Source of the DNA: Mycobacterium sherrisii
GTDB taxonomy: Bacteria > Actinomycetota > Actinomycetes > Mycobacteriales > Mycobacteriaceae
Assembly: GCF_002102355.1 (NCBI RefSeq)
Contig: NZ_LQPT01000028.1
Location: 62,001-126,000, forward strand
Length of the DNA: 64,000 bases
Reading direction: 5' to 3'
Positions 8,385 to 17,007 of the stretch are shown one piece after another (the first letter of the stretch is position 1; each line of letters starts with the position of its first letter). The notes below the pieces were generated by a model. That model made no database searches and was not told where the DNA came from. It saw only the letters and a program-made list of their open reading frames with translations. Position numbers and translations under genes: made by a program.

Positions 8385-9928
8385 ACGGTGCGCAGGCTCT
8401 GATCAACACCCTGGTCGACGGTGGCGTCGACGTATGCTTCGCCAACCCCGGCACTTCGGAGATGCACTTTGTGGCCGCATTGGACGCCGTCTCCCAGATG
8501 CGGGGCGTGCTCGCCCTTTTCGAGGGTGTCGCGACGGGCGCGGCCGACGGCTATGCACGCATGGCGGAGCGTCCGGCGGCCGTGCTGTTGCATCTGGGCC
8601 CCGGACTCGGTAACGGCCTGGCGAATCTGCACAATGCTCGGCGCGCCAGGGTGCCGATGGTGGTGGTGGTCGGCGACCACGCCACCTACCACAAAAAGTA
8701 CGACGCCCCACTGGAATCCGACATCGACGCGGTTGCCGGCACCGTCTCGGGATGGGTGCGCCGCTCGGCCGCCGTCGCCGACGTGGCCCTCGATGCCGCC
8801 GAAGCGATCGCCGCGAGCCGTGCCGGGTCGCAGATCGCCACGCTGATTTTGCCCGCCGACGCGTCTTGGTCGGACGGTGGCCACCCGGCACCGGTGCCCG
8901 GCGCGCCGCCGGCCGCGCAGCCGCAGCTGCCGTCCGAGATCGTCGAGGTGCTGACGTCGGGGGAACCGACGGTGATCATGGTGGGTGGCGACGCGACCCG
9001 GGCCCGCGGCCTTGCCGCGGCGGCCCGAATCGCCGAGGCGACCGGCGCGCGCCTGCTGTGCGAGACGTTCCCCACCCGGCTCGAGCGCGGCGCCGGCGTC
9101 CCGGCCGTCGAGCGGTTGGCGTACTTCGCCGAGGCCGCGTCGGCCCAGCTGGATGGCGCCAAGCATCTGGTGCTGGCCGGCGCCAAATCGCCGGTATCGT
9201 TTTTCGCCTACCCCAACATGCCCAGCGACCTGGTGCCGGCGGGCTGCGGGGTGCACGTGCTCGCCGAGTATGGCGGTGCCGCCGACGCATTGGTGGCATT
9301 GGCCGACCAGCTCGCACCCGGCACCGTGGCCCCGGTGGCCGCCGCGTCGCGCCCGCAGTTGCCGACCGGCGCGCTGACCTCCGCATCGGCGGCGGCTGTG
9401 ATCGGGGCGCTGCTGCCCGAACGGGCGATCGTCGTCGACGAGTCGAACACCTCCGGGGTGTTGTTGGCGCAGTGCACCGCCGGAGCGCCCGCCCATGACT
9501 GGCTGACCCTGACCGGTGGGGCGATTGGTTACGGCATCCCCGCCGCCGTCGGCGCGGCGGTGGCGGCGCCGGACCGCCCGGTGCTCTGCCTGGAATCCGA
9601 CGGCTCGGCGATGTACACGATCTCCGGACTGTGGACCCAGGCGCGCGAGAACCTGGACGTGACGACGGTGGTCTACGACAACAGCGCCTACGACATCCTG
9701 CGCATCGAGTTGCAACGCGTCGGCGCCGGGTCGGCGCCCGGGCCGAAGGCACTCGATCTGCTCGACTTATCGCGCCCGACAATGGATTTCGTCAAAATCG
9801 CCGAGGGCATGGGAGTGCCGGCGCGTCGGGTCACCACGGCCGAGGAATTCGCCGACGCGCTGCGCGCCGCCCTCGTCGAGCCCGGACCGCACCTGATCGA
9901 TGCGGTGGTGCCCTCGATCACCGGCTAG
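8381..9928 (+). CDS. ilvX: thiamine-diphosphate enzyme IlvX (acetolactate synthase-like)
   Basis: A 515-aa TPP enzyme, exactly the length of Rv3509c. The N-terminal Pyr domain has FANPGTSEMHF with the catalytic glutamate. A central domain follows, and the C-terminal PP domain carries the TPP motif from LESDGSAMYTISGLW to VVYDNSAYDIL. Though named as an acetolactate synthase, it lacks a neighbouring small subunit and more resembles a benzoylformate-type decarboxylase, so a true branched-chain role is doubtful. It overlaps the amidohydrolase gene (GTGA). Its stop shares the palindrome CTAG with the convergent hydrolase stop. Confidence 0.85.
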   Translation: MNGAQALINTLVDGGVDVCFANPGTSEMHFVAALDAVSQMRGVLALFEGVATGAADGYARMAERPAAVLLHLGPGLGNGLANLHNARRARVPMVVVVGDHATYHKKYDAPLESDIDAVAGTVSGWVRRSAAVADVALDAAEAIAASRAGSQIATLILPADASWSDGGHPAPVPGAPPAAQPQLPSEIVEVLTSGEPTVIMVGGDATRARGLAAAARIAEATGARLLCETFPTRLERGAGVPAVERLAYFAEAASAQLDGAKHLVLAGAKSPVSFFAYPNMPSDLVPAGCGVHVLAEYGGAADALVALADQLAPGTVAPVAAASRPQLPTGALTSASAAAVIGALLPERAIVVDESNTSGVLLAQCTAGAPAHDWLTLTGGAIGYGIPAAVGAAVAAPDRPVLCLESDGSAMYTISGLWTQARENLDVTTVVYDNSAYDILRIELQRVGAGSAPGPKALDLLDLSRPTMDFVKIAEGMGVPARRVTTAEEFADALRAALVEPGPHLIDAVVPSITG

Positions 9929-10689
9929 ACGGAGCTCGGATTACAGGGTTTGCGGCGGCTTTTCGCGACGAGCATCCGTTCCTCGGGCAAATCCGCAATG
10001 CACCGCAACAGGTTTGCCAACACCGCGGGCCGGGACAGAAATGGTGTGTGACCGCCGGCGAGTTCGACGATGTCGGCGGCGAACCGCTCGCGAGCGACCC
10101 GCCTGGACCACTCCGGCCGGACCACCCGATCGTCGGCACAAATCACGGAAGTGTATCTCGTCGAAGGAAATTCGGTCAGCGGGAATTTTACTTCGGCGGG
10201 TCGAGGCGACTGCGGCCGAAGCCGGTCAATCGCGCGCTCCGCGGTCACGTCATCAACGTCGGCGAACAGCAGCTTTCGGGCGAGGCTACGGTCGTCCCAG
10301 GTCTGCGCTCCCTGAACGTCCATCGTCGCGAGCGCGGCCATCCAGGCGAAGTCCGTCATGTCCGCTTCGGTCGCGAACTGTTCCTGCAGGCTCTGACCGA
10401 TTGCAGGGGGGAAGGCACACAGATAGACCACGTGCCGAACCGGTCGCCGCGCCGCGACCAGTGCTGCCGTCGCGGCGTTCGTGGAATGTCCTACCACCAC
10501 TACGTCGTCGTTGCAGCCGTCCAGTGCGGCGCACACCACGTCGGCATACGTGTCGAATGTCGCCGACCCGTCGGCCGACGGCAGGTCTATTGCCACCGCG
10601 TGGTGTCCGCAGTTGTCGATCAGCGGAGTCAACAGTTCCCAACACCAGGCGCCGAGCCAGCCGCCGTGTATCAACGCGAATGTCGTCAT
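9925..10689 (-). CDS. alpha/beta hydrolase
   Basis: A 254-aa serine hydrolase of the EstC/salicylate-esterase type. FALIHGGWLGAWCWE holds the oxyanion HGG, VVVVGHSTNAATA is the nucleophile elbow (GHST rather than GxSxG), and LAGGHTPFLSRP holds the catalytic His. The length is normal. It converges on ilvX with stops overlapping in CTAG. No partner gene suggests the substrate; an ester or lactone from the neighbouring pathway is possible but unproven. Confidence 0.82.
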   Translation of the reverse strand: MTTFALIHGGWLGAWCWELLTPLIDNCGHHAVAIDLPSADGSATFDTYADVVCAALDGCNDDVVVVGHSTNAATAALVAARRPVRHVVYLCAFPPAIGQSLQEQFATEADMTDFAWMAALATMDVQGAQTWDDRSLARKLLFADVDDVTAERAIDRLRPQSPRPAEVKFPLTEFPSTRYTSVICADDRVVRPEWSRRVARERFAADIVELAGGHTPFLSRPAVLANLLRCIADLPEERMLVAKSRRKPCNPSSV

Positions 10690-10856
10690 CGCGGTCTCCT
10701 GCCTACCGGTAGCCTGGAAAGCTATGCGGCACAGCTGATTTTACGCTTCCGTCAGATTGTCGGAACGTCGCGAGAAGTTGGCATCACGCGTTGTCAAAAA
10801 TTGCTGTCGGGCTGGCTGGGCGCCCCCGCTGATCGGCATGGTTACCCGGCTGCGTT

Positions 10857-11570
10857 TCAGTAGCGGGCCAGCACGGGAAGGCGGCTGATCAGCCAGTCCA
10901 TCATCGTGTTGAGGACCTCGACACCCGTCTCGAAACCGCCGTCGCGCACCTCGGCAGCCAACGCGACACCCCACTGTCCCGACGGCGTCGGCAGAATGCC
11001 GAATTGCCGGACCAAGTAGTCCCCGTTCGTCCCCGGTCCCCAACCCCCCTTTGCCGCAAAGCCGTTGGCGGCCAGCCCCCATCGGTGATCGGGGATGAGC
11101 TGCCCCATGATCTCGATCACCTCGGCCGCGCCGGGAATCGAGGACAACTCCGCGGCGAACCGGGCTTGCCGCTGCAACGTCCACTGCGTCTGGCCAAACG
11201 CGGTGAAACCACGCCGCAGGCGGCGTGATTCGACGACGGTGGCGGTGTCGCCGCCCTCGGCGACGACACCTTGCACCTTGCGTGCCGCGTCGGTCGGCTC
11301 GCCCAGCAACGACCACAGCTGATCGGAGGCGCGATTGTCGGATTCGCAGATGGCCTTGACGGCAAGGTCACGGGCAGTGAGCCAATCGCTGCGTAGTGCC
11401 GCGATCGCCAGCGGCACTTTGATTGTCGACCAGGCGACGCCGGACCACCACCTCCCCAGTGAAAAGGTGCGGTCCGGACGGGCCACCGCGACACCGATGT
11501 TGGCCGGCACCACGTCGGCGAGCTGCTCAAAGCTCGCCTCCAATGCAAGCTCCAGCGGCCGCGACGTCAT
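10857..11570 (-). CDS. class A beta-lactamase-fold serine hydrolase
   Basis: A 237-aa protein with the three beta-lactamase/PBP signatures in order: STIK (SxxK, near residue 49), SDN (near residue 75) and KGG (near residue 178, in place of KTG). There is no signal peptide or lipobox (N-terminus MTSRPLELALEASFEQ), so it appears cytosolic, which is odd for a beta-lactamase. ATG 11603 in the same frame would overlap the fadD17 3' end by 29 bases and still gives no signal. It lies directly behind fadD17 on the same strand and may be cotranscribed. It is more likely an esterase or amidase than a resistance enzyme. Confidence 0.72.
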   Translation of the reverse strand: MTSRPLELALEASFEQLADVVPANIGVAVARPDRTFSLGRWWSGVAWSTIKVPLAIAALRSDWLTARDLAVKAICESDNRASDQLWSLLGEPTDAARKVQGVVAEGGDTATVVESRRLRRGFTAFGQTQWTLQRQARFAAELSSIPGAAEVIEIMGQLIPDHRWGLAANGFAAKGGWGPGTNGDYLVRQFGILPTPSGQWGVALAAEVRDGGFETGVEVLNTMMDWLISRLPVLARY

Positions 11571-11574
11571 CGGG

Positions 11575-13095
11575 CTATCGGGGAATCGGCCATACCCGAT
11601 CATCGCAGTCGAGGCCTTCGGCCGCCAACTGGCGTTTAAGCACCTTGAACGTCACCGTCCGCGGTAGCTCCGGACTGATCCGGACGTACGACGGCCACTG
11701 TTTGGGTCCCAGGTCGGGTTGCCCGGCCAAAAAGCTCCGGAACCGTTCGGGATCGAACTCGGCCCCGGGGGTCAGCACCAACGCGGCCATCACTTGGTCG
11801 CCGACCACGGGATCGGGGATCGCATAGACGGCGACTTCGGCCGCGTCGGGATACCGCAGCAATACCCGCTCGATCGGCGCCGCACCCAGATTCTCGCCGT
11901 CGACCCGCATCCAATCACCAAGCCGCCCAGCAAAGTACACGTATCCGTCGTCATCGCGATAGGCAAGGTCACCGCTGTGATAGACCCCGCCGGCCATCCG
12001 CTCGGCTTCGGCCGCCGGGTCGTTGTAGTAGCCCTCGAATCGGCCCCGGCCGGCCGTGTTCACCAGCTCGCCGACCACGCCAACCGGGCAGGGTTTACCG
12101 GTCTCGGGGTCGACGATCTCGAGTCCCTCGGTCAGCGGCCCCAATGCCCCGGGCGGTGTGTCGGGAGTGCGCGCGATCGCGACCCCGCCCTCGGTCGAAC
12201 CGAACCCATCCTGCACGACACATCCGAACCGGCGAGCGAACCGTTCGATGTCCGCGGGAACCCCCTCGTTGCCGTACACCGCCCGCAACGGATTGTCGGC
12301 ATCGTCGGGCCGTTCTGGCGTGGCCAGCACGTAGGACAGCGGCTTGCCCACATAGTTGGCGTAGGTGGCGCCGTAGCGGCGGACGTCGACCAAGAAATTC
12401 GACGCGGAAAACTTGCGCCGCAAGGCCATTGAACCCTGACATGCCGCGGCCACCGCCCAGCCCACCAGCACCGCGTTGGAGTGAAACAACGGCATCGACA
12501 CATAACAGATGTCGTCAGCACCGAGGTCGAAGCGTTGCGCCATGGTCAATCCGGCGATCGCGACCTTGCCGTGGCTGCACTTGACCGCCTTGGGCTCACC
12601 GCTGGTACCCGACGTGAAGATCAGCATGAACAGGTCGTCGGCCGACGCGGTCTGAAACGCCGGCTCGGCGTCGCGATGCGCCTCGACCGCATCGGCCCAG
12701 GCGGCCGAGTCGACATTCAGGTGCGGGAAGTTGCCAAGTGGCACAGCCGATTTCGTGTCGGCCAGCACCAGCTGGCAGTCGGCCTTGGCGATGTCCTTGG
12801 CCAGCGCCGCACCTCGCCGCACCGGGTTGAGGCCGACCGGCACGATGCCCGACATTCCGGCGGCCACCAGCATCGCCGAAAACAGCGGCGTGTTCTCCAG
12901 CAGCACGCCGACGTGCGGAGGAAGGGCCGGGTCGAGCCGCGCGCGCAGCGCCGCCGCAATCGCGGCCCCGTGGCGCAGGTGGTCGCGCCAGCTGGTGAAC
13001 GAATCCTCGAAATAGACGCCCCGATCGCCGATTTCAGCCAGCGGCGCCAGCAGTTTGGTGACCGTCGGGTTAGCCGGAATCACCGGGGTCAACAC
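11575..13095 (-). CDS. fadD17: steroid acyl-CoA synthetase FadD17
   Basis: About 506 aa, an ANL-superfamily ligase. FadD17 activates sterols with a shortened (C5) side chain. The P-loop reads LMLIFTSGTSGEPKAVKCSH, the middle motif GFGSTEGGV and the hinge GRLGDWMRVDGENL. The start is uncertain: GTG 13095 or TTG 13092 both give the LTPVIPANPTVTKLL N-terminus that aligns with H37Rv. The open frame reaches 13284, but that part overlaps fadE27. It is third in the leftward fadE26-fadE27-fadD17 operon. Confidence 0.9.
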   Translation of the reverse strand: MLTPVIPANPTVTKLLAPLAEIGDRGVYFEDSFTSWRDHLRHGAAIAAALRARLDPALPPHVGVLLENTPLFSAMLVAAGMSGIVPVGLNPVRRGAALAKDIAKADCQLVLADTKSAVPLGNFPHLNVDSAAWADAVEAHRDAEPAFQTASADDLFMLIFTSGTSGEPKAVKCSHGKVAIAGLTMAQRFDLGADDICYVSMPLFHSNAVLVGWAVAAACQGSMALRRKFSASNFLVDVRRYGATYANYVGKPLSYVLATPERPDDADNPLRAVYGNEGVPADIERFARRFGCVVQDGFGSTEGGVAIARTPDTPPGALGPLTEGLEIVDPETGKPCPVGVVGELVNTAGRGRFEGYYNDPAAEAERMAGGVYHSGDLAYRDDDGYVYFAGRLGDWMRVDGENLGAAPIERVLLRYPDAAEVAVYAIPDPVVGDQVMAALVLTPGAEFDPERFRSFLAGQPDLGPKQWPSYVRISPELPRTVTFKVLKRQLAAEGLDCDDRVWPIPR

Positions 13096-13141
13096 GCCCG
13101 CCCCATTGGCCGGCTGCCTGGACCGCATCGTCGCCAGGCGG

Positions 13142-14239
13142 CTAGGCAGGGGTTTCCGCCAGCTCGCGGCCGATTCGGCGCAGCTGACCCGTGGCCCCGC
13201 CCAGGGCGAACTCAATTTCCTTGGCTGCCAAGAAGTAGCGGTGCGCCGGGTGATCGGTGTCGACGCCGACGCCGCCGTGGACATGCACGATAGTGTGCGC
13301 GACCCGGTGGCCCGCGTCGGCGGCCCAGAACGCCGCGCTGGCCACGTCGAGCTCGGCGGGAATGTCTTCCGAAACCTTCCAGGCCGCCTGGGTGAGCGTC
13401 AGGCGCAAGCCCTTGACGTCGATGTAGCCGTCCGCCAGCCGCTGCGACACGGCTTGGAAGCTGCCGATCGGGCGGTCGAATTGTTCACGCTCGCGGGCGT
13501 ATTCGGCCGTCATCCGCAAGCCGCGGTCGAGCACCCCCAGCTGATATGCGGTGCGGCCCAAGGTCCCCAGCGTGCCCAGCCACGCCACGACCTCCCCCCC
13601 GCCGACCCGCCGCGCTTCGGTCACCGCGACACCGTCGAGCCCCAAGTGGGCGACGCTGCCCAGGCCGGTGGTGACCAACGGGGTCACGCGCACACCCGGG
13701 TCGTCGGCGGCGACCAGGAAAACGGCTGTGCCGGACTCGGTTTCGGCGGGCACGAGGAATGCGTCCGCGACGGTGCCGAAACCGACCTGCGTGCGGGTTC
13801 CGGTCAGCTGATAACCGGCGGCCGAGGGGGTGCCCTGTACCGGCCCGTCGCCCATCTCGCCGTCGAGGGCCACGGTCAGGATCGTCTCGCCCTTGACGGC
13901 CGGAACCCCCCAAGCCTGCTGCAGCTCCTCGGAGCCGAACCGGGCCAACACACCGGCGCCGAGCACCACCGACTCGAGGTAGGGCACGGCGGCCAGTTGG
14001 CGGCCGAGTGCGACCAGGATCGCGACCTGCTCAAGCGCTCCGAATCCATCACCGCCCAGCACCGACGCCGATGCGCTGGTGAGGATGTCGGCCTCGATCA
14101 GCTTCTGCCAGAGGCCCCGGTCGAACCGGTGCTCCAGGGAGTCCAATTCTCGCTGATGCTCCGGCGTGCACACCGAGTCCACGATCGTGTCGACCAGGCC
14201 GCCGAGGTCTTGGGCTGCTTCGGTTGTTGTGAAGTCCAT
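13142..14239 (-). CDS. fadE27: acyl-CoA dehydrogenase FadE27 (ChsE5)
   Basis: A 365-aa acyl-CoA dehydrogenase subunit starting MDFTTTEAAQDLGGLVDT. In H37Rv, FadE26 and FadE27 form an alpha2beta2 enzyme (ChsE4-ChsE5) that oxidises steroid-CoA thioesters carrying the long side chain. The REQFDRPIGSFQAV segment and the C-terminal HVHGGVGVDTDHPAHRYF are family hallmarks. It lies 20 bases behind fadE26. Heteromer formation is inferred from the conserved pair. Confidence 0.92.
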   Translation of the reverse strand: MDFTTTEAAQDLGGLVDTIVDSVCTPEHQRELDSLEHRFDRGLWQKLIEADILTSASASVLGGDGFGALEQVAILVALGRQLAAVPYLESVVLGAGVLARFGSEELQQAWGVPAVKGETILTVALDGEMGDGPVQGTPSAAGYQLTGTRTQVGFGTVADAFLVPAETESGTAVFLVAADDPGVRVTPLVTTGLGSVAHLGLDGVAVTEARRVGGGEVVAWLGTLGTLGRTAYQLGVLDRGLRMTAEYAREREQFDRPIGSFQAVSQRLADGYIDVKGLRLTLTQAAWKVSEDIPAELDVASAAFWAADAGHRVAHTIVHVHGGVGVDTDHPAHRYFLAAKEIEFALGGATGQLRRIGRELAETPA

Positions 14240-14258
14240 CGATATCCCTTTCCAGGGC

Positions 14259-15437
14259 TCAGCGGTTTCGGGGCAGGCCGAGGGCGACCATGCCGATGAT
14301 GTCGCGCTGCACCTCGTTGGTGCCGCCGCCGAAAGTCAGGATCAGGCAGGCCCGGTGCATCCGCTCGACCCGGCCGGCCAGCTTCGCGCCCGGCGAATCC
14401 TGGCGCAGGGTCGCCGCGGTGCCCAGCACCTCCATCAGCAACCGGTAGGCCTCGGTGGCCAGCTCGGTGCCGTACACCTTGGCCGCCGACGCGTCCGCGG
14501 GGTTCAGCGCCTCGCCAGCCGAGGAAGCCAGCTCCCAGTTGATCAGCTTGAGCACCTCGGCCTTGGCGTGCACCCGCGCCAGGTTCAGCTGCACCCACTC
14601 CGAGTCGATCAGCCGTGTCCCGCCGGAGTCCTTGGTGTTCTGCGCCCATTCCCGAACCTCGCGCAGCGCGAGGAAAATCGGTTGCGGCGACACCAGCGCG
14701 ACCCGCTCGTGGTTGAGCTGATTGGTCACCAGCTTCCAGCCGCCGTTCTCTTCGCCGATCAGGTTGCTCACCGGAACGCGCACATCGGAGTAGTAGGTGG
14801 CGCTGGTGTCCACGCCAGCCATGGTGTGCACCGGCGTCCAGGAGAAACCTTCGGCTGTGGTGGGCACGACCAACATCGAGATACCCCGGTGCTTTTTGGC
14901 CTCGGGGTTGGTGCGCACCGCCAGCCAGACCCAGTCCGCGTAGGCGATCAGGCTGGTCCACATCTTCTGGCCGTTGATGACGTAGTCGTCACCGTCGCGG
15001 ACAGCGGTAGTGCGCAGGTTGGCCAGGTCGGTGCCGGCGCCGGGCTCGGAGTAGCCGATCGAGAAGTGCAGCTCTCCGGCGGCGATCTTGGGCAGGAAGA
15101 ACTTCTTCTGTTCCTCGGTGCCGAACGCCATGATCGTCGGCGCCACGCTGTTGATCGTCAGGAACGGCACCGGCACGCCGGCGATCGCGGCCTCGTCGGT
15201 GAAGATCAGCGAGTCCATCGGGGAACGGTCCTGGCCGCCGTACTCCTTGGGCCAGTTCAGAGTGAGCCACCCGTCCTTGCCCATCTGCGCGACGGTGTCT
15301 CGGTAGGCGGTGCCCGTCCCGACCTCACCCTGGGTCGAGGTCAGCGCCTCCCGACGCTCGGGTGTCATGAGCCTGGTGAAGTACGACCGCAGCTCGCGAC
15401 GCAGCTCCTCCTGTTCAGGGGTGTAACTGATGCGCAT
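14259..15437 (-). CDS. fadE26: acyl-CoA dehydrogenase FadE26 (ChsE4)
   Basis: A 392-aa partner subunit of FadE27. YSEPGAGTDLANLRTTA is the FAD/substrate signature, and GTAATLRQDSPGA and LTFGGGTNEVQRDIIGM are the C-terminal FAD contacts. I chose ATG 15437 (MRISYTPEQEELRREL), the conserved start; the frame continues to 15482 without an obvious ribosome site. First gene of the leftward operon, 70 bases from the KstR-type box shared with fdxD, so sterol induction is expected. Confidence 0.93.
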   Translation of the reverse strand: MRISYTPEQEELRRELRSYFTRLMTPERREALTSTQGEVGTGTAYRDTVAQMGKDGWLTLNWPKEYGGQDRSPMDSLIFTDEAAIAGVPVPFLTINSVAPTIMAFGTEEQKKFFLPKIAAGELHFSIGYSEPGAGTDLANLRTTAVRDGDDYVINGQKMWTSLIAYADWVWLAVRTNPEAKKHRGISMLVVPTTAEGFSWTPVHTMAGVDTSATYYSDVRVPVSNLIGEENGGWKLVTNQLNHERVALVSPQPIFLALREVREWAQNTKDSGGTRLIDSEWVQLNLARVHAKAEVLKLINWELASSAGEALNPADASAAKVYGTELATEAYRLLMEVLGTAATLRQDSPGAKLAGRVERMHRACLILTFGGGTNEVQRDIIGMVALGLPRNR

Positions 15438-15507
15438 TCCAGCCAGTCCTTTGGTTAACGTGACACGCTGTGACTCGACCAACGGCTACCCGTTCGTCTT
15501 CGGAGGT

Positions 15508-15521
15508 TGTAACACGTTCTA
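15508..15521. promoter_or_regulatory. KstR-type operator between fadE26 and fdxD
   Basis: TGTAACACGTTCTA, identical over all 14 bases to the box between echA19 and fadD19. It sits in the fadE26/fdxD divergent promoter. Confidence 0.87.
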
Positions 15522-15629
15522 GTCTTGGAATCCAGCCACCGTTTCCTCAGGCGTTCGCGAGCCCTATGGTGGAGCTACGTTCTGAGGGGCCATAGGGCCG
15601 GATCCCTGGCTAGCTTCAAGGAGGATGCC

Positions 15630-15821
15630 GTGCGGGTGATCGTCGATCGTGATCGGTGCGAAGGTAACGCCGTGTGCTTGGGAATCGCGCCGGATATCTT
15701 CGACCTGGACGATGAGGACTACGCCGTCGTGAAGACCGATCCAATTCCGTCGGAGCAGGAAGATCTCGCCGAGCAGGCGATCGCCGAGTGTCCGCGCGCG
15801 GCGCTGCTGCGCGAGGACTGA
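15630..15821 (+). CDS. fdxD: 3Fe-4S ferredoxin FdxD
   Basis: A 63-aa ferredoxin from GTG 15630 behind a strong AAGGAGG. The cluster ligands are two cysteines in RCEGNAVC (CxxxxxC) and one in AECPRAAL, the three-cysteine pattern of single 3Fe-4S ferredoxins. It probably feeds electrons to a P450 or oxygenase of the sterol pathway such as CYP142 or CYP125. The upstream extension of the frame to 15525 is not credible. First gene of a rightward unit leading into hsd4A and mce4. Confidence 0.93.
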   Translation: MRVIVDRDRCEGNAVCLGIAPDIFDLDDEDYAVVKTDPIPSEQEDLAEQAIAECPRAALLRED

Positions 15822-15854
15822 CGCGAGGACCCCGAAACTAGAGGTATTCATAAA

Positions 15855-16769
15855 TTGAGTAGCAGCACGAACGCGATCGATCTCTCCGGAAAGGTCGCGG
15901 TGGTTACCGGCGCGGCCGCTGGGCTGGGGCGGGCCGAGGCCCTGGGCCTGGCCCGGCTCGGTGCGACGGTTGTCGTCAACGACATCGCGACCGCACTGGA
16001 CGCCTCCGACGTCATCGACGAAATCAGCTCGGCGGGGGCCAAGGCCATCGCGGTCGCCGGCGACATCAGTCAGCGCGCCACCGCCGACGAGCTGGTGTCC
16101 ACCGCCGACGGGCTGGGTGGGCTGGACATCGTGGTGAACAACGCCGGCATCACCCGCGACCGGATGCTGTTCAACATGTCTGACGAGGAATGGGATCAGG
16201 TCATCGCCGTGCATCTGCGCGGCCATTTCCTGCTCACCCGCAACGCCGCGACCTACTGGCGCGGCAAAGCCAAAGACGCGGGCGGTTCGATCTTCGGGCG
16301 CATCGTCAACACCGCCTCGGAGGCTGGGCTGGTCGGTCCGGTGGGGCAGGCCAACTACGGCGCCGCAAAGGCGGGCATCATCTCCCTGACCCTGACCGCC
16401 GCCCGCGCGCTGGGCCGCTACGGAGTGTGCGCCAACGCCATCTGCCCCCGGGCCCGGACCGCGATGACTGCCGACGTGTTCGGCAGCGCGCCGGAAATAG
16501 AAGAAGGCGGCATCGACCCGTTGTCGCCCGAGCACGTGGTGAAACTCGTGCAGTTCCTGTCGTCGCCCGCGGCCGCGGAGGTCAACGGCCAGGTCTTCAT
16601 CGTCTACGGCCCGCAAGTGACCTTGGTCTCAGCGCCAACGGCCGAGCATCGCTTCGTCGCCGACGGTGCCGCCTGGGACCCTGCTCAACTCACCAGCACC
16701 TTGCAGTACTACTTTGCTGGTCGCGACCCCGAACGTAACTTTTCCGCGACCGCTTTAATGGAGCAATAG
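15855..16769 (+). CDS. hsd4A: steroid dehydrogenase Hsd4A
   Basis: A 304-aa SDR. Rossmann motif VTGAAAGLGRAEA, NNAGITRDRM, and a Ser-Tyr-Lys triad in NTASEAGLVGPVGQANYGAAKAG (written in parts: Ser in NTASEAG, Tyr and Lys in NYGAAKAG). Homologues act as 17-beta-hydroxysteroid and 3-hydroxyacyl-CoA dehydrogenases, serving side-chain beta-oxidation. The start is TTG 15855, with only a weak GAGG upstream. It follows fdxD by 33 bases and precedes the mce4 leader. Close in length to Rv3502c (317 aa), the shortfall being in a loop near residue 50. Confidence 0.92.
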   Translation: MSSSTNAIDLSGKVAVVTGAAAGLGRAEALGLARLGATVVVNDIATALDASDVIDEISSAGAKAIAVAGDISQRATADELVSTADGLGGLDIVVNNAGITRDRMLFNMSDEEWDQVIAVHLRGHFLLTRNAATYWRGKAKDAGGSIFGRIVNTASEAGLVGPVGQANYGAAKAGIISLTLTAARALGRYGVCANAICPRARTAMTADVFGSAPEIEEGGIDPLSPEHVVKLVQFLSSPAAAEVNGQVFIVYGPQVTLVSAPTAEHRFVADGAAWDPAQLTSTLQYYFAGRDPERNFSATALMEQ

Positions 16770-16807
16770 CGGCATAATGGGGTTTCTCCGGGGGCGGAAT
16801 CCTTTAG

Positions 16808-16821
16808 TAGAACGTGTGTCA
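16808..16821. promoter_or_regulatory. degenerate KstR-type box before mce4
   Basis: TAGAACGTGTGTCA keeps the TNNAAC half but has GTG for GTT, so one conserved position is broken. It lies 187 bases before the yrbE4A start, in the 238-base gap after hsd4A. Confidence 0.6.
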
Positions 16822-17007
16822 GATTAGTACGGCCCTTAGGCCTCTGACCAGGAGAAATTGACGCAGTCGGCAGTTGAACCTGTTCATTGACAACGGTGAT
16901 CTTCCTCTGAGTTAATATGATCCGGCTCACACGGAGCCGGGTGCGACCGAAGACAAAGCAAAGGCGACGCACAGGCTTCGCCGTGAGCAGCAAAGGGGGG
17001 AGTCGAG

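Noticed and set aside
8327-9715. 462-aa open frame on the minus strand opposite ilvX
   Set aside because: High-GC shadow. Composition is His/Arg/Gly-rich with no domain, and the plus-strand TPP enzyme is unmistakable.
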